Below, piece by piece: positions 6,984-14,624 of a stretch of DNA of 20,006 bases (the stretch's first letter is position 1; the number at the start of each line of letters is the position of its first letter). A model generated the notes under the pieces. The model was given only the letters and a program-made list of their open reading frames with translations. It made no database searches and was not told where the DNA came from. The stretch covers positions 1-20,006 of the forward strand of contig CAVAWX010000031.1 of the NCBI GenBank assembly GCA_963592385.1, written 5' to 3'. The translations under genes were made by a program, and so were the position numbers. The stretch comes from CAVAWX01 sp963592385. Its GTDB lineage: Bacteria > Actinomycetota > Coriobacteriia > Coriobacteriales > QAMH01.

Positions 6984-8492
6984 ATGCTGAACATCTACAA
7001 CACCGCGACGCATCGCAAGGAAGAGTTCGTCCCCCGCACGCCGGGCAAGGTCGCGATGTACGCGTGCGGCCCCACCGTCTACAACCACATCCACATCGGC
7101 AACGCGCGCACCTTCCTGACCTTCGACGTGGTGCGGCGCTATCTGGCGCACGGCGGCTACGAGGTCGTCTTCGTGCAAAACGTCACCGACGTCGACGACA
7201 AGATCATCGCGCGGGCGGCAGAGGAGGGGCGCAGCGCCGCCGAGGTGGCAGGCGACTACACGGGCCGCTTCATCGACGCCATGCACCGCTTCGGCATACT
7301 CGACCCCGACGTACGCCCGCAGGCCACCGGCGAGATAGGGCCGATGGTGGGACTGGTGAAAAAACTCGTCGATAGGGGCCATGCCTACGAGGCCGACGGC
7401 GACGTGTACTTCTCCGTGCGCAGCTTCCCCGCCTACGGGCAGCTCTCCGGCCGCGACATCGACGAGCTGCAAAGCGGCGCGCGCGTAGAGGTGGACGAGC
7501 GCAAGCGCGACCCGCTCGACTTCGCGCTATGGAAGGCGGCCAAGCCGGGCGAGCCCAGCTGGCCGAGCCCTTGGGGGCAGGGGCGCCCGGGCTGGCATCT
7601 GGAGTGCTCGGCCATGAGCGAGAAGTACCTGGGGCTGCCCATCGACATCCACGGCGGCGGGGCGGACCTGGTGTTCCCCCACCACGAAAACGAGAAGGCG
7701 CAGACCGAGGCGGCGACGGGGCAGCAGTTCGTCAAGTACTGGCTGCACGGCGGCATGCTGCGCATCAACGAGGAGAAGATGTCGAAGAGCCTGGGCAACT
7801 TCCTCCTGCTCGTCGATGTACTCGACGCGTGCGACCCCATGGCCTTGCGTCTGCTCATGCTGCAGACGCACTACCGCAGCCCGCTCGACTTCTCCGACGC
7901 GCGCCTGGCCGAGGCGGGAAAAAGCTACGAGCGCATGGCGGGCGCGGTGCGCAACCTGCGCTGGGCGGCAGAGCACGCAGGGGATGCGGGCGACGCAGCC
8001 GACGGCGCGGGTGAAGCAGGTGAAGCGGGCGCGGCAGCCGCGGCGCTCGCCCAGGCGACACGCGACGCGGATGCGGCCTTCCATGCGGCCATGGACGACG
8101 ACTTCAACACGGCGGGCGCCCTGGGCGCGCTGTTCACCCTCGTGGGCGAGGGCAACACTTTCATCGAAGAGCATCCGCAGCTCACAGGCGCCGGGCGCGA
8201 CGCCGCACGCGGGGCCGCCGACACCATCGAGAATCTGCTGGGCGTGCTGGGGATCGAGCTGCCCGCCGAGCAGGCCGCCTGGCCTGCCGAGACCTGCGAG
8301 CTGGCCGCGCAGCTGGCGGGATACGATGGCGCCGACGCGCACGAGGCGGCCGACGCCTTGCTGGCAGCGCGCGAGAAGGCCCGCGCGGAAAAGGACTGGG
8401 GCCGCGCCGATCGGATACGCGACGGCCTGACGGAGCTGGGCTTTACCATCGAGGACACGGCAAACGGAGCGAGGGTTGGCTATGGAGCGTGA
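6984..8492 (+). CDS. cysS: cysteinyl-tRNA synthetase
   Basis: Class I aminoacyl-tRNA synthetase that charges tRNA-Cys with cysteine using ATP. The 502-residue product shows the zinc cysteine C28 (YACGPTVY), the HIGH-type motif HIGN at 37-40, further zinc ligands in HLECS and HHENE, and KMSKS at 265-269, nearly the same positions as in E. coli (461 aa). The extra length comes mainly from a Gly/Ala/Glu/Asp-rich insertion after the catalytic core, around residues 330-360. Its C-terminal helical domain ends with DWGRADRIRDGLTELGFTIEDT, typical of the family. The ATG at 6984 follows GAGAAGG and gives MLNIYNTATH. The stop overlaps the start of rlmB by 11 bp, so translation is probably coupled. Confidence 0.98.
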   Translation: MLNIYNTATHRKEEFVPRTPGKVAMYACGPTVYNHIHIGNARTFLTFDVVRRYLAHGGYEVVFVQNVTDVDDKIIARAAEEGRSAAEVAGDYTGRFIDAMHRFGILDPDVRPQATGEIGPMVGLVKKLVDRGHAYEADGDVYFSVRSFPAYGQLSGRDIDELQSGARVEVDERKRDPLDFALWKAAKPGEPSWPSPWGQGRPGWHLECSAMSEKYLGLPIDIHGGGADLVFPHHENEKAQTEAATGQQFVKYWLHGGMLRINEEKMSKSLGNFLLLVDVLDACDPMALRLLMLQTHYRSPLDFSDARLAEAGKSYERMAGAVRNLRWAAEHAGDAGDAADGAGEAGEAGAAAAALAQATRDADAAFHAAMDDDFNTAGALGALFTLVGEGNTFIEEHPQLTGAGRDAARGAADTIENLLGVLGIELPAEQAAWPAETCELAAQLAGYDGADAHEAADALLAAREKARAEKDWGRADRIRDGLTELGFTIEDTANGARVGYGA

Positions 8493-9231
8493 GTATCTGG
8501 AGGGGCGCCGCGCCCTGGCCGAGGCCCTCTCGGCGAAGATGCCCGTCGAGCGCGTGTGGGCGGGCACGGGCGCCACGCGCGACAAGACAGTCGCCAAGCT
8601 GCTGGAACGTGCGCGCAAACAGGGCGCGCAGATCGTGCCGGCCACGGCCGAGCAGCTCGACGCGCACTCGAGCCACGGCGCGCACCAGGGCATCATCGCC
8701 GCCGTCGCGCCCTACCCCTACGCGCATCTCTCCGACTTGCTGGGCCGCGCGAGGGGGCAGGACAACGCCCTCGTCGTCGCCTGCGACCACATCACCGACG
8801 CGGGCAACCTGGGCGCCATCGTGCGCAGCGCAGAGGTCGTGGGCGCGACCGGCCTGCTCATCCCCAACAAGCGCAACGCCCGCGTGACGGCCGCCACCTA
8901 CAAGACCTCGGCCGGCGCCGTGGCGCACCTGCCCATCGCCATGGAGGCCAACCTCGCACGCAGTCTGGAACGCCTGAAAGACGAGGGCTTTTGGGTGGTG
9001 GGCGCCAGCGAGCACGCCAGCGAATGCGCCTGGGGCGCTCCGCTTTCCGGCCGCGTCGCGCTCGTCGTCGGCTCGGAGGAAAAGGGCCTTGCGCCCCTCG
9101 TGGAGAAAACCTGCGACCTGCTCGTGAAGCTGCCGCAGGCGGGCAAGGTCGAGTCCTTGAACGTCGCGCAGGCGACCACCGTCTTGGCCTACGAATGGAT
9201 GCGGCAATGCAGCGCAGAATCGCCCTCATAG
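8482..9231 (+). CDS. rlmB: 23S rRNA (guanosine-2'-O-)-methyltransferase, RlmB/TrmH family
   Basis: SPOUT-class enzyme predicted to 2'-O-methylate a guanosine in 23S rRNA (G2251 in E. coli) with SAM. The 249-residue protein has the N-terminal substrate-binding domain (YLEGRRALAEAL; SSHGAHQGIIAAV). It then shows the three SpoU motifs: DHITDAGNLGAIVRSAE, VVGSEEKGL and the knot segment LPQAGKVESLNVAQATTVLAYE. The length matches E. coli RlmB (243 aa). The ATG at 8482 was chosen because GAGGG lies six bases upstream; a TTG at 8476 is possible. It overlaps cysS and the following NYN gene, as in the cysS-mrnC-rlmB-rae1 cluster of Bacillus. The exact target nucleotide is inferred from the family. Confidence 0.93.
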   Translation: MEREYLEGRRALAEALSAKMPVERVWAGTGATRDKTVAKLLERARKQGAQIVPATAEQLDAHSSHGAHQGIIAAVAPYPYAHLSDLLGRARGQDNALVVACDHITDAGNLGAIVRSAEVVGATGLLIPNKRNARVTAATYKTSAGAVAHLPIAMEANLARSLERLKDEGFWVVGASEHASECAWGAPLSGRVALVVGSEEKGLAPLVEKTCDLLVKLPQAGKVESLNVAQATTVLAYEWMRQCSAESPS

Positions 9232-9749
9232 TCGACGGCTACAACGTCATCCGCAACAACGCGCGCTACCAGACGGACGACCAAGACGACTGGAGCAGCG
9301 AGGACGCGTGGAACAAGGCGCGCCAGACGCTGGTAAACGACGCGGCCCTGCTCGCGCACGAAAGCTACGAGCGCTGCACGGTGGTCTTCGACGGGGCGGG
9401 CAACGCGGCCTCGACGGGGCAGGCACGGCAGGTGGCCGGCATCGACGTGATCTTCTCGCCCGCGGGGCAAAGCGCCGACACCGTGATCGAGCGGCTGGCC
9501 CACGAGGCGCGCAGCCAGGGGCTGGAAGTCGTCGTCGTCAGCAGCGACTACACCATACAGACCACCGTGTTCGGCGGCGGCGTCACGCGCATGAGCGCGC
9601 TGGGGTTCGGCACGGCAAGCGAGGCCGGCGAGCAGGAGTGGCACGAGGAGGCGCGCGAGGCGGCGGCGGGCAAGCGCACGCTGGGCTCGCGCATCGGCGG
9701 CGACGCGCTGGAGAAGCTGCAGCAGATGCTGCGCGAGAAAAGCTCGTAG
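9207..9749 (+). CDS. YacP/Rae1-like NYN-domain endoribonuclease
   Basis: A 180-residue NYN (PIN-like) domain protein. It has the first acidic motif IALIVDGYNVI, then VVFDGAG, the SADTVIERLA segment and VVVSSDYTIQ, which together supply the conserved Asp cluster for metal binding. B. subtilis Rae1 (YacP, about 170 aa) enters the ribosomal A site and cleaves mRNA during translation; a similar role is likely but unproven here. Its place after cysS-rlmB is the same as in Bacillus and supports orthology. The start is ambiguous: ATG at 9207 (used) or 9195, both inside the end of rlmB and without a clear Shine-Dalgarno, suggesting translational coupling. The gene ends only 9 bp from the convergent ABC gene, with no visible terminator. 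Confidence 0.85.
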   Translation: MQRRIALIVDGYNVIRNNARYQTDDQDDWSSEDAWNKARQTLVNDAALLAHESYERCTVVFDGAGNAASTGQARQVAGIDVIFSPAGQSADTVIERLAHEARSQGLEVVVVSSDYTIQTTVFGGGVTRMSALGFGTASEAGEQEWHEEAREAAAGKRTLGSRIGGDALEKLQQMLREKSS

Positions 9750-9758
9750 GGCCTGGAG

Positions 9759-10568
9759 TCAGCGCGCGACGTTCAGCGGCACGCAGGCGCGCACCGTCTG
9801 GCCGCTCGGCACCTGCACGTCCATGACGTAGGCCTCGGCGTTGTAGATGTGGCGCAAAATCTCGGTGGTGATGCACTCCTCGGAGCTGCCCTCCTTCAAC
9901 ACGCGCCCCTCGTCCATGACCACCACCTTGTCGGCGCAAAACAGCGCGTGGTCGGGGTCGTGCGTGACCATGATCACCGATTTCCCCATGCGCGAGAGCA
10001 TGTGCATGCGCGAGAGCACGAGCTGCTGGTTGCCGAAGTCGAGCGCGGCGGTGGGCTCGTCCATCACGAGGATGTCGGATTCCTGCGTGAGCGCCCGCGC
10101 GATCAAGACGAGCTGCTGCTGGCCGCCGGACAGGCTCGTGTAGTCGGTGTGCGCGAGGTGCGTGATGCCGAGCAGCTCGAGGGCCTCCATGGCCACCTCG
10201 CGGTCGTGGCGCGTCGTGCGCGCGAGCAGGTTCACGTAGGGGGTGCGCCCCATCATCACCACGTCTGCCACGGTGAAGGGAAACGGCGGCGTGTGCGCCT
10301 GCGGGATGTAGGCGAAGTGCCGCGCGCGGGCCTGCTCGTCCATCTGGGCGACCTCTTCGCCCTCGAAGGTGACCGAGCCTCCCAGCAGCGGCAACAGGCC
10401 CATGATGGACTTCAACGTGGTCGTCTTGCCGCAGCCGTTCGCGCCGATGATGCACACGAACTCGCCGACGCGCACGGTGAAACTCACGCCGTGCACAATC
10501 TCGACCGGGTGCTTCTTGCCGTAGCCGCAGCGCACGTCAGACACCGACAACAGCACGTCTTTTTCCAT
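9759..10568 (-). CDS. ABC transporter ATP-binding protein (FecE/FepC/BtuD-type)
   Basis: Cytoplasmic ATPase that powers the FecCD-type importer encoded just upstream. The 269-residue product has Walker A GANGCGKTT at 42-50, the Q-loop IPQ near 90, signature LSGGQQQ at 146-152, Walker B ILVMDE at 166-171 and the switch His H203 (VTHD). This is the standard order for iron-siderophore, heme or cobalamin importers. Its ATG shares one base with the stop of the permease gene (TGATG), so translation is coupled. It is the last gene of a five-gene operon and is convergent with the NYN gene 9 bp away. The substrate cannot be read from the ATPase. Confidence 0.95.
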   Translation of the reverse strand: MEKDVLLSVSDVRCGYGKKHPVEIVHGVSFTVRVGEFVCIIGANGCGKTTTLKSIMGLLPLLGGSVTFEGEEVAQMDEQARARHFAYIPQAHTPPFPFTVADVVMMGRTPYVNLLARTTRHDREVAMEALELLGITHLAHTDYTSLSGGQQQLVLIARALTQESDILVMDEPTAALDFGNQQLVLSRMHMLSRMGKSVIMVTHDPDHALFCADKVVVMDEGRVLKEGSSEECITTEILRHIYNAEAYVMDVQVPSGQTVRACVPLNVAR

Positions 10569-11935
10569 CAGTTCCACCCCCTCATGTTCTTCTTGAAGAT
10601 AAAGATGAAGAAGGGCACGCCCAAAATCGAGGTGAGTATGCCGATGGGGATCTCGACGGAGAGCATCATGCGTGCGAGGTTGTCCACGAGCAGCAGAAAC
10701 GCCGAGCCGATGAGCATGGAGGTGGGCAGGAGCACGCGGTAGTTGGGACCGACCACGGCACGCGCCAGATGCGGGATGACCAGGCCGATCCAGCCGATGA
10801 TGCCCGCGACGGCCACCGACGCGCTGGCCAGCAACGTCGAGCCGAGTATGACCCAAAAGCGCGTGCGCTTCGTGTTCACGCCCATCGCGCGCGCCTCCTC
10901 GTCGCCGAAGGAGAGCACGTTGAGCTTCCACGACTGCACGAGAAGCAGGATGAACCCTGCGGCCATGGGTATGAATACGAGCACGTCCTGCACTGTGATG
11001 TCGTGGAACGACCCCATGAGCCAGAAGGTGATCTCGGGCAGCTTGTCGTTGGAGTCGGCCAGAAGCTTCACGATGGACATGCCGCTTTGGAAGAGCGTGG
11101 ACACGAGTATGCCCGCCAGCACCAGGCCCAGCGTCGGGTCGTAGTCCACGAGCTTGTTCAGCCACACGGCCAGCCCGACGGCGGCCAGGCCTCCAAGGAA
11201 GGCGGCGATCTGCACGCCCGTGCCGCCCCAGTTCCACAGCAGGGCAAGGCATGCGCCAAGCGACGCGCCGGCCGACGCGCCGAGCAAATCCGGCGAGGTC
11301 AGGGGGTTCTTGAACATGCCCTGGTAGCTCGCGCCGGCCACGGCAAGGCCTGCGCCCACGAGCATGACGACGATGACGCGCGGCAGGCGTATGAGGAAGA
11401 GCACGCGCTCGGGGTCGGTGATCTTGATGTCGTTTATCGTGTAGAATGCGGGCGCGGCGCCGGCAGCCGCAGAGCCGGAGATCTGCGCGCCGATGAAATC
11501 GATGAGTATGTTGAGGTTGGTCCACGCGAGCAGGCACAGCTTGGGGATGTAGGACGCGGCCGCGAGGACGACCTCGACGGGGTTCATGCTGTAGCGGCCC
11601 AAGAACAGCGAGAGGAAGACGGCGCCCACCACGAACAAGGCGACCGCGACCTTCACGGAGCGCTTGACCTTCGCGTGAAAGACCGAGTTCACCTCTTCTT
11701 CGGAGAAGGCGGAGTCGGGATCGGCGGCCGTCGAGGCGCCTTTTTTCGACGCCTTCTCGGCGGACGCGGCGGTTTCGGCGCCCGCAGCAGGCGCGGCGTT
11801 TTCGGCGTCCGCAGCAGGCGCGGCGGTTTCGGCGTCCGCAGCAGGCGCGGCGGTTTCGGCGTCCGCAGCAGGCTCGGCAGCCGCGACGCCCTCGGCAGCC
11901 CCGGCGCCCTCTATGCGCTCGTCTTGCTCGCTCAC
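10568..11935 (-). CDS. FecCD-family ABC permease with acidic Ala-rich N-terminal extension
   Basis: Inner-membrane permease of the BtuC/FecCD family, normally a homodimer of ten-helix subunits passing iron chelates, heme or corrinoids. The 455-residue product has conserved family segments RLPRVIVVMLVGAGLAVAGASYQG, NPLTSPDLLGASAGASLG, ALGNN-type SFGDEEARAMG and GIIGWIGLVIPHLAR. Its N-terminal ~95 residues are unusual: Ala/Asp/Glu-rich, with a 9-residue unit (ADAETAAPA) repeated about four times, before the first helix (VAVALFVVGAVFLSLFL). The N-terminus is expected to be cytoplasmic. The GTG start at 11935 follows GGAAGGGG; it lies 15 bp after the DUF2149 gene. No second permease gene is present, consistent with a homodimer. 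Confidence 0.93.
   Translation of the reverse strand: MSEQDERIEGAGAAEGVAAAEPAADAETAAPAADAETAAPAADAENAAPAAGAETAASAEKASKKGASTAADPDSAFSEEEVNSVFHAKVKRSVKVAVALFVVGAVFLSLFLGRYSMNPVEVVLAAASYIPKLCLLAWTNLNILIDFIGAQISGSAAAGAAPAFYTINDIKITDPERVLFLIRLPRVIVVMLVGAGLAVAGASYQGMFKNPLTSPDLLGASAGASLGACLALLWNWGGTGVQIAAFLGGLAAVGLAVWLNKLVDYDPTLGLVLAGILVSTLFQSGMSIVKLLADSNDKLPEITFWLMGSFHDITVQDVLVFIPMAAGFILLLVQSWKLNVLSFGDEEARAMGVNTKRTRFWVILGSTLLASASVAVAGIIGWIGLVIPHLARAVVGPNYRVLLPTSMLIGSAFLLLVDNLARMMLSVEIPIGILTSILGVPFFIFIFKKNMRGWN
11766..11873. repeat. 27-bp in-frame tandem repeat, 4 copies
   Basis: Four head-to-tail copies of a 27-bp unit begin at 11766, 11793, 11820 and 11847; copies 3 and 4 are identical and copies 1 and 2 each differ by one base. 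They encode nine residues per unit in the N-terminal extension of the permease, so copy-number change keeps the reading frame. Confidence 0.92.
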
Positions 11936-11950
11936 GGCGCCGCCCCTTCC

Positions 11951-12298
11951 CTACTGCCCGCTGCCGGACGACTCGTCGCTTTTCAGCTCCTCGTCGGTGA
12001 CGATGTAGACCTTGCCGGTCTTCGGATCGCGGTAGGCCGTGCCCGCCTGCACATATGACGAGCCGCCGTTTTGGATCTCGCTTTCCGCGTCCTCCGGCTG
12101 CACCTCTTCGAGGTCGGATTCCTCGACGTCTTCGACCGCGCTCAAGTCGATGTTCCAAAAGGCCATCAGCGCCACCATGAAGCCGCAGGCCAAGACGAGC
12201 ATGCAGTCCGCGAGGTTCACGATATAGGCCGACGGGTTCACGTCCTCGCCCACCTCTTTGCGCGAGCGAAAGCGGCTTTCGCGAAACGAGCGCGCCAT
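11951..12298 (-). CDS. DUF2149 protein (ExbD/TolR-like partner of the channel protein)
   Basis: A 115-residue protein with one transmembrane helix at about 27-49. The segment NPSAYIVNLADCMLVLACGFMVAL matches DUF2149, and places D31 at the start of the helix, in the same position as the proton-carrying Asp of ExbD/TolR/MotB. After the helix comes an acidic linker (VEDVEESDLEEVQPEDAESE) and a short extracytoplasmic tail with SSYVQAGTAYRDPKTGKVYIV; there is no full ExbD periplasmic domain and no peptidoglycan-binding domain. It follows the ExbB-like gene with one base between stop and start and is surely co-translated. The likely role is stator partner in a proton-driven complex; the driven machine is unknown. 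Confidence 0.85.
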   Translation of the reverse strand: MARSFRESRFRSRKEVGEDVNPSAYIVNLADCMLVLACGFMVALMAFWNIDLSAVEDVEESDLEEVQPEDAESEIQNGGSSYVQAGTAYRDPKTGKVYIVTDEELKSDESSGSGQ

Positions 12299-12299
12299 G

Positions 12300-13187
12300 C
12301 TACTCGCCCCCCTGCGCTTTGCCGCCGGGGTTCGCGCCCGCCTCGGCGCCCTTCGGCTTCTCGCCCGGCACTGCCGCCTCGGGCTTCACCGCGACGGGCT
12401 GCGCGCCTGCCAGCGGCTCCACCTTCGCCTCCACGGCCTTCGGCGGCGCGCCCGCGGGCACCTGCGCCTTCTCGGCCTCCTTGAACTCCTGCATCACGTC
12501 GCCCGCGTACCCCTTGGGCAAGGAGATGCCGGCCGCGCGCGCCTGGGCCGCACGGTCCACGACCACGCTCATCAGCGACTCGAGCGTGCTGATGTAGGCG
12601 GAGTACCACCCGGAGCGGATCTTGGAGATGGCCAGCGAGATGATGGCGCAGACCAGGCCGCACACCGTCGCGTCGAAGGCGAGCAGAAGCGACGACGACA
12701 GCGCCGTCACGTCGTTTTTACCCAAGGCCACCATGCCCGGCCCCAGCGGAATCAGGGTGCCCATCAGGCCGAGCAGCGGGGCGATCTTGGACATGGTGTC
12801 GGTCCAGGCCAGCTTGCGGCGATAGCGCTTCTCCGCCTTGCCGATCTCAATCTGCGCGAGGGCGAACAGCGCCTCGTCGTCGAGGCCCATGTTGCGCGTG
12901 CAGGTGAGCAGCGCGGCCTTCTGGAAACGCAGGAGCTTCGAGGAGAGCACCACCTGCTCGATGTCGGCGTAGCCCGCGTCGTTGATGTCGTTGACGATGC
13001 GCGGCATGTTCTGCTTGTAGGCGCGGCGCTCGGTGATGAACTCGAAGATGACCTGCCCCAAGAAGAAGAGCGTGACGGCCAGAAGGAGCAGCAAGGCCAC
13101 CATCGTCGGGATGAGCAGGCCCTGCGCAATGACATGGAGTATGTCGGGCAGGTAGGTGTCCGTCATCTGTTGCACGAAAGTTTCCAT
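12300..13187 (-). CDS. MotA/TolQ/ExbB-family proton channel protein
   Basis: A 295-residue inner-membrane protein. Helix 1 is about residues 15-51, a cytoplasmic domain follows, and the conserved channel helices are about 133-155 (IAPLLGLMGTLIPLGPG, like the TolQ/ExbB APxxGLxGT motif) and 167-190 (LLLAFDATVCGLVCAIIS). The usual ExbB/TolQ acidic residue one turn before the AT pair appears as Leu, with D172 nearby instead. Residues 240-295 are a Pro/Ala/Lys/Glu-rich tail expected in the cytoplasm. Such proteins form pentamers that, with an ExbD-like dimer, convert proton motive force to motion. The start at 13187 follows AGAAGGGAG. Directly downstream is the DUF2149 gene; upstream by 60 bp is the binding-protein gene. 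Confidence 0.9.
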   Translation of the reverse strand: METFVQQMTDTYLPDILHVIAQGLLIPTMVALLLLLAVTLFFLGQVIFEFITERRAYKQNMPRIVNDINDAGYADIEQVVLSSKLLRFQKAALLTCTRNMGLDDEALFALAQIEIGKAEKRYRRKLAWTDTMSKIAPLLGLMGTLIPLGPGMVALGKNDVTALSSSLLLAFDATVCGLVCAIISLAISKIRSGWYSAYISTLESLMSVVVDRAAQARAAGISLPKGYAGDVMQEFKEAEKAQVPAGAPPKAVEAKVEPLAGAQPVAVKPEAAVPGEKPKGAEAGANPGGKAQGGE

Positions 13188-13247
13188 GGGTCTCCCTTCT
13201 GCGACGCGCCGCGCTCGGGCCGCGTCATCTCCTGTCGATTCGCGCCT

Positions 13248-14402
13248 TTACCATTTCCTCACGGGGTAGCTGTCGCCGAGTATGCGTTTTGCCTGCTCGT
13301 CGTTTATCTCGATGTGGTAGACGAGGTTGTAGAAGTACTTGGCCTCCTCGACCATGTCCACGTCGTAGCGGTCCGGGTACATCAGGTTCGCGAGCCACTG
13401 TATGCCCAGCCAGCGCTGCACGCCGTTCGGGCGGTCGCACCAGGCGAAGGGCAGGTTGGGCATGGCGTAGACGCGGTCGTTTTTCACCGCATCGATCGAG
13501 GCCCAGTCCGTGCTCGACTTTATGTGGTTCACGGCGCCGCCGCGCGCTTCCTCGTCCCACGAGATGATGATCTCGGGGTTCCACTCGATGATCTGCTCGA
13601 GCGAGACGTTGCTCATGCCGAAGCTGCCCGTGGCCTCGGGGACGGTCGCGACGTTGTAGGCGCCGGCCACCTGGAAGGCCTTGGCGTGCTGCGAGGATTC
13701 CGGCTCGGTCGAGGTGCCGAAGGTGCCCTCGGCGTAGTAGAGACGCTTTTTCTGGTCCTCGGGGATGTCGCCCACGGCGGCGGTGACGTCGTTGTAGACG
13801 CGGTCGAGGTAGGCCGATATCTCGTTGCCGCGCGACTCGCAGCCCAGGATGTCGCCCAGGAAGCGGTAGGCCTCCTTGATGTTGGTGAAGGACCCGTCCA
13901 CGAGCACGACGGGGATGCCGGTGTTGCCCTGGAGCTTTTCGGCGTCGGAGATGTTGGAGGCCGACAGCTCGACGCCCGAGACGCTGAAGACGACCTGTAT
14001 GCCCTCCTGCATCAGCTGCTCTTGGTCGATCTGGCCGCCGTTGGACAGCGAGCCCATGGATTTCAGGTCGGCCATGTTCGCCGGCAAAAATTCGAGCTGG
14101 TCGCTGTTGTATTTCGCGCAGGTGCCGCCCATGACGTCGGGGTTTAGGGAGAACACGTAGATCTGCGCGAGCGGCGAGGTGTAGTAGACCTTCTTCAACT
14201 CGCTTGCCGTGGGGATGGACAGCTCGCGTCCGGCGTGGTCGGTGATCTTGCGCGTGCCGCGGAAGATCTCGTCGCCCAGATCCGAGGTGCAGCCCGCAAG
14301 CCCGCCGCCCAGCAGGGTCGCGGCCAGGGCGCCGGCCGAGCACTCCATGAACCGGCGGCGCGATATGCCGGGGCGGCTCTTCTTCGTCGTTGCGTCGTCC
14401 AT
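13248..14402 (-). CDS. Tat-exported lipoprotein, ABC substrate-binding protein (FepB/BtuF-like)
   Basis: A 384-residue extracellular-face solute-binding protein of the periplasmic-binding PF01497 type. The N-terminus has a twin-arginine motif SRRRF (14-18) and a hydrophobic stretch ending in the lipobox LAGC with lipid cysteine C38, so it should be exported folded and anchored to the membrane. The mature part starts with KITDHAGRELSIP and shows the family's two-lobe pattern, including WNPEIIISWDEEA and the late segment NDRVYAMPNLPFAW. Tat export suggests a cofactor or ligand bound before export, but the ligand is not identifiable. The ATG at 14402 is preceded by GAGGGGGAG nine bases upstream; an in-frame ATG at 14492 would bury the signal. 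It is the first gene of the importer operon. Confidence 0.93.
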   Translation of the reverse strand: MDDATTKKSRPGISRRRFMECSAGALAATLLGGGLAGCTSDLGDEIFRGTRKITDHAGRELSIPTASELKKVYYTSPLAQIYVFSLNPDVMGGTCAKYNSDQLEFLPANMADLKSMGSLSNGGQIDQEQLMQEGIQVVFSVSGVELSASNISDAEKLQGNTGIPVVLVDGSFTNIKEAYRFLGDILGCESRGNEISAYLDRVYNDVTAAVGDIPEDQKKRLYYAEGTFGTSTEPESSQHAKAFQVAGAYNVATVPEATGSFGMSNVSLEQIIEWNPEIIISWDEEARGGAVNHIKSSTDWASIDAVKNDRVYAMPNLPFAWCDRPNGVQRWLGIQWLANLMYPDRYDVDMVEEAKYFYNLVYHIEINDEQAKRILGDSYPVRKW

Positions 14403-14624
14403 AACCCTTCGCTCCCCCTCGCTGGATAGAGACGATATGCCCGCGCGCTGCGGCGCGACGATGCGGCGCCGCGCGTGCATACAAGCGCCCATTTTAACCT
14501 ACTTGCAGATGAACCGCTTCGGAAATGAAATGTTGCCGACTATAAATCGGACGAGGGAGAAGGAGCCGCGATAGTGCCTTCATGCTGGGGTTTTCATGGT
14601 GAAGTGGAAATGGATGAATCGCCT
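14403..14624. promoter_or_regulatory. upstream region of the importer operon
   Basis: This 222-bp stretch lies between the operon and the kinase gene and is less GC-rich than its surroundings. The minus strand has a -10-like TAAAAT at 14491-14496 without a matching -35. A short dyad CCGA-N7-TCGG lies nearby. No cobalamin-riboswitch B12 box and no clear DtxR/Fur-type operator was recognised. Confidence 0.3.

Noticed and set aside
14403..14624. Cobalamin riboswitch ahead of the importer operon
   Set aside because: No B12-box consensus or the expected conserved helices were seen.
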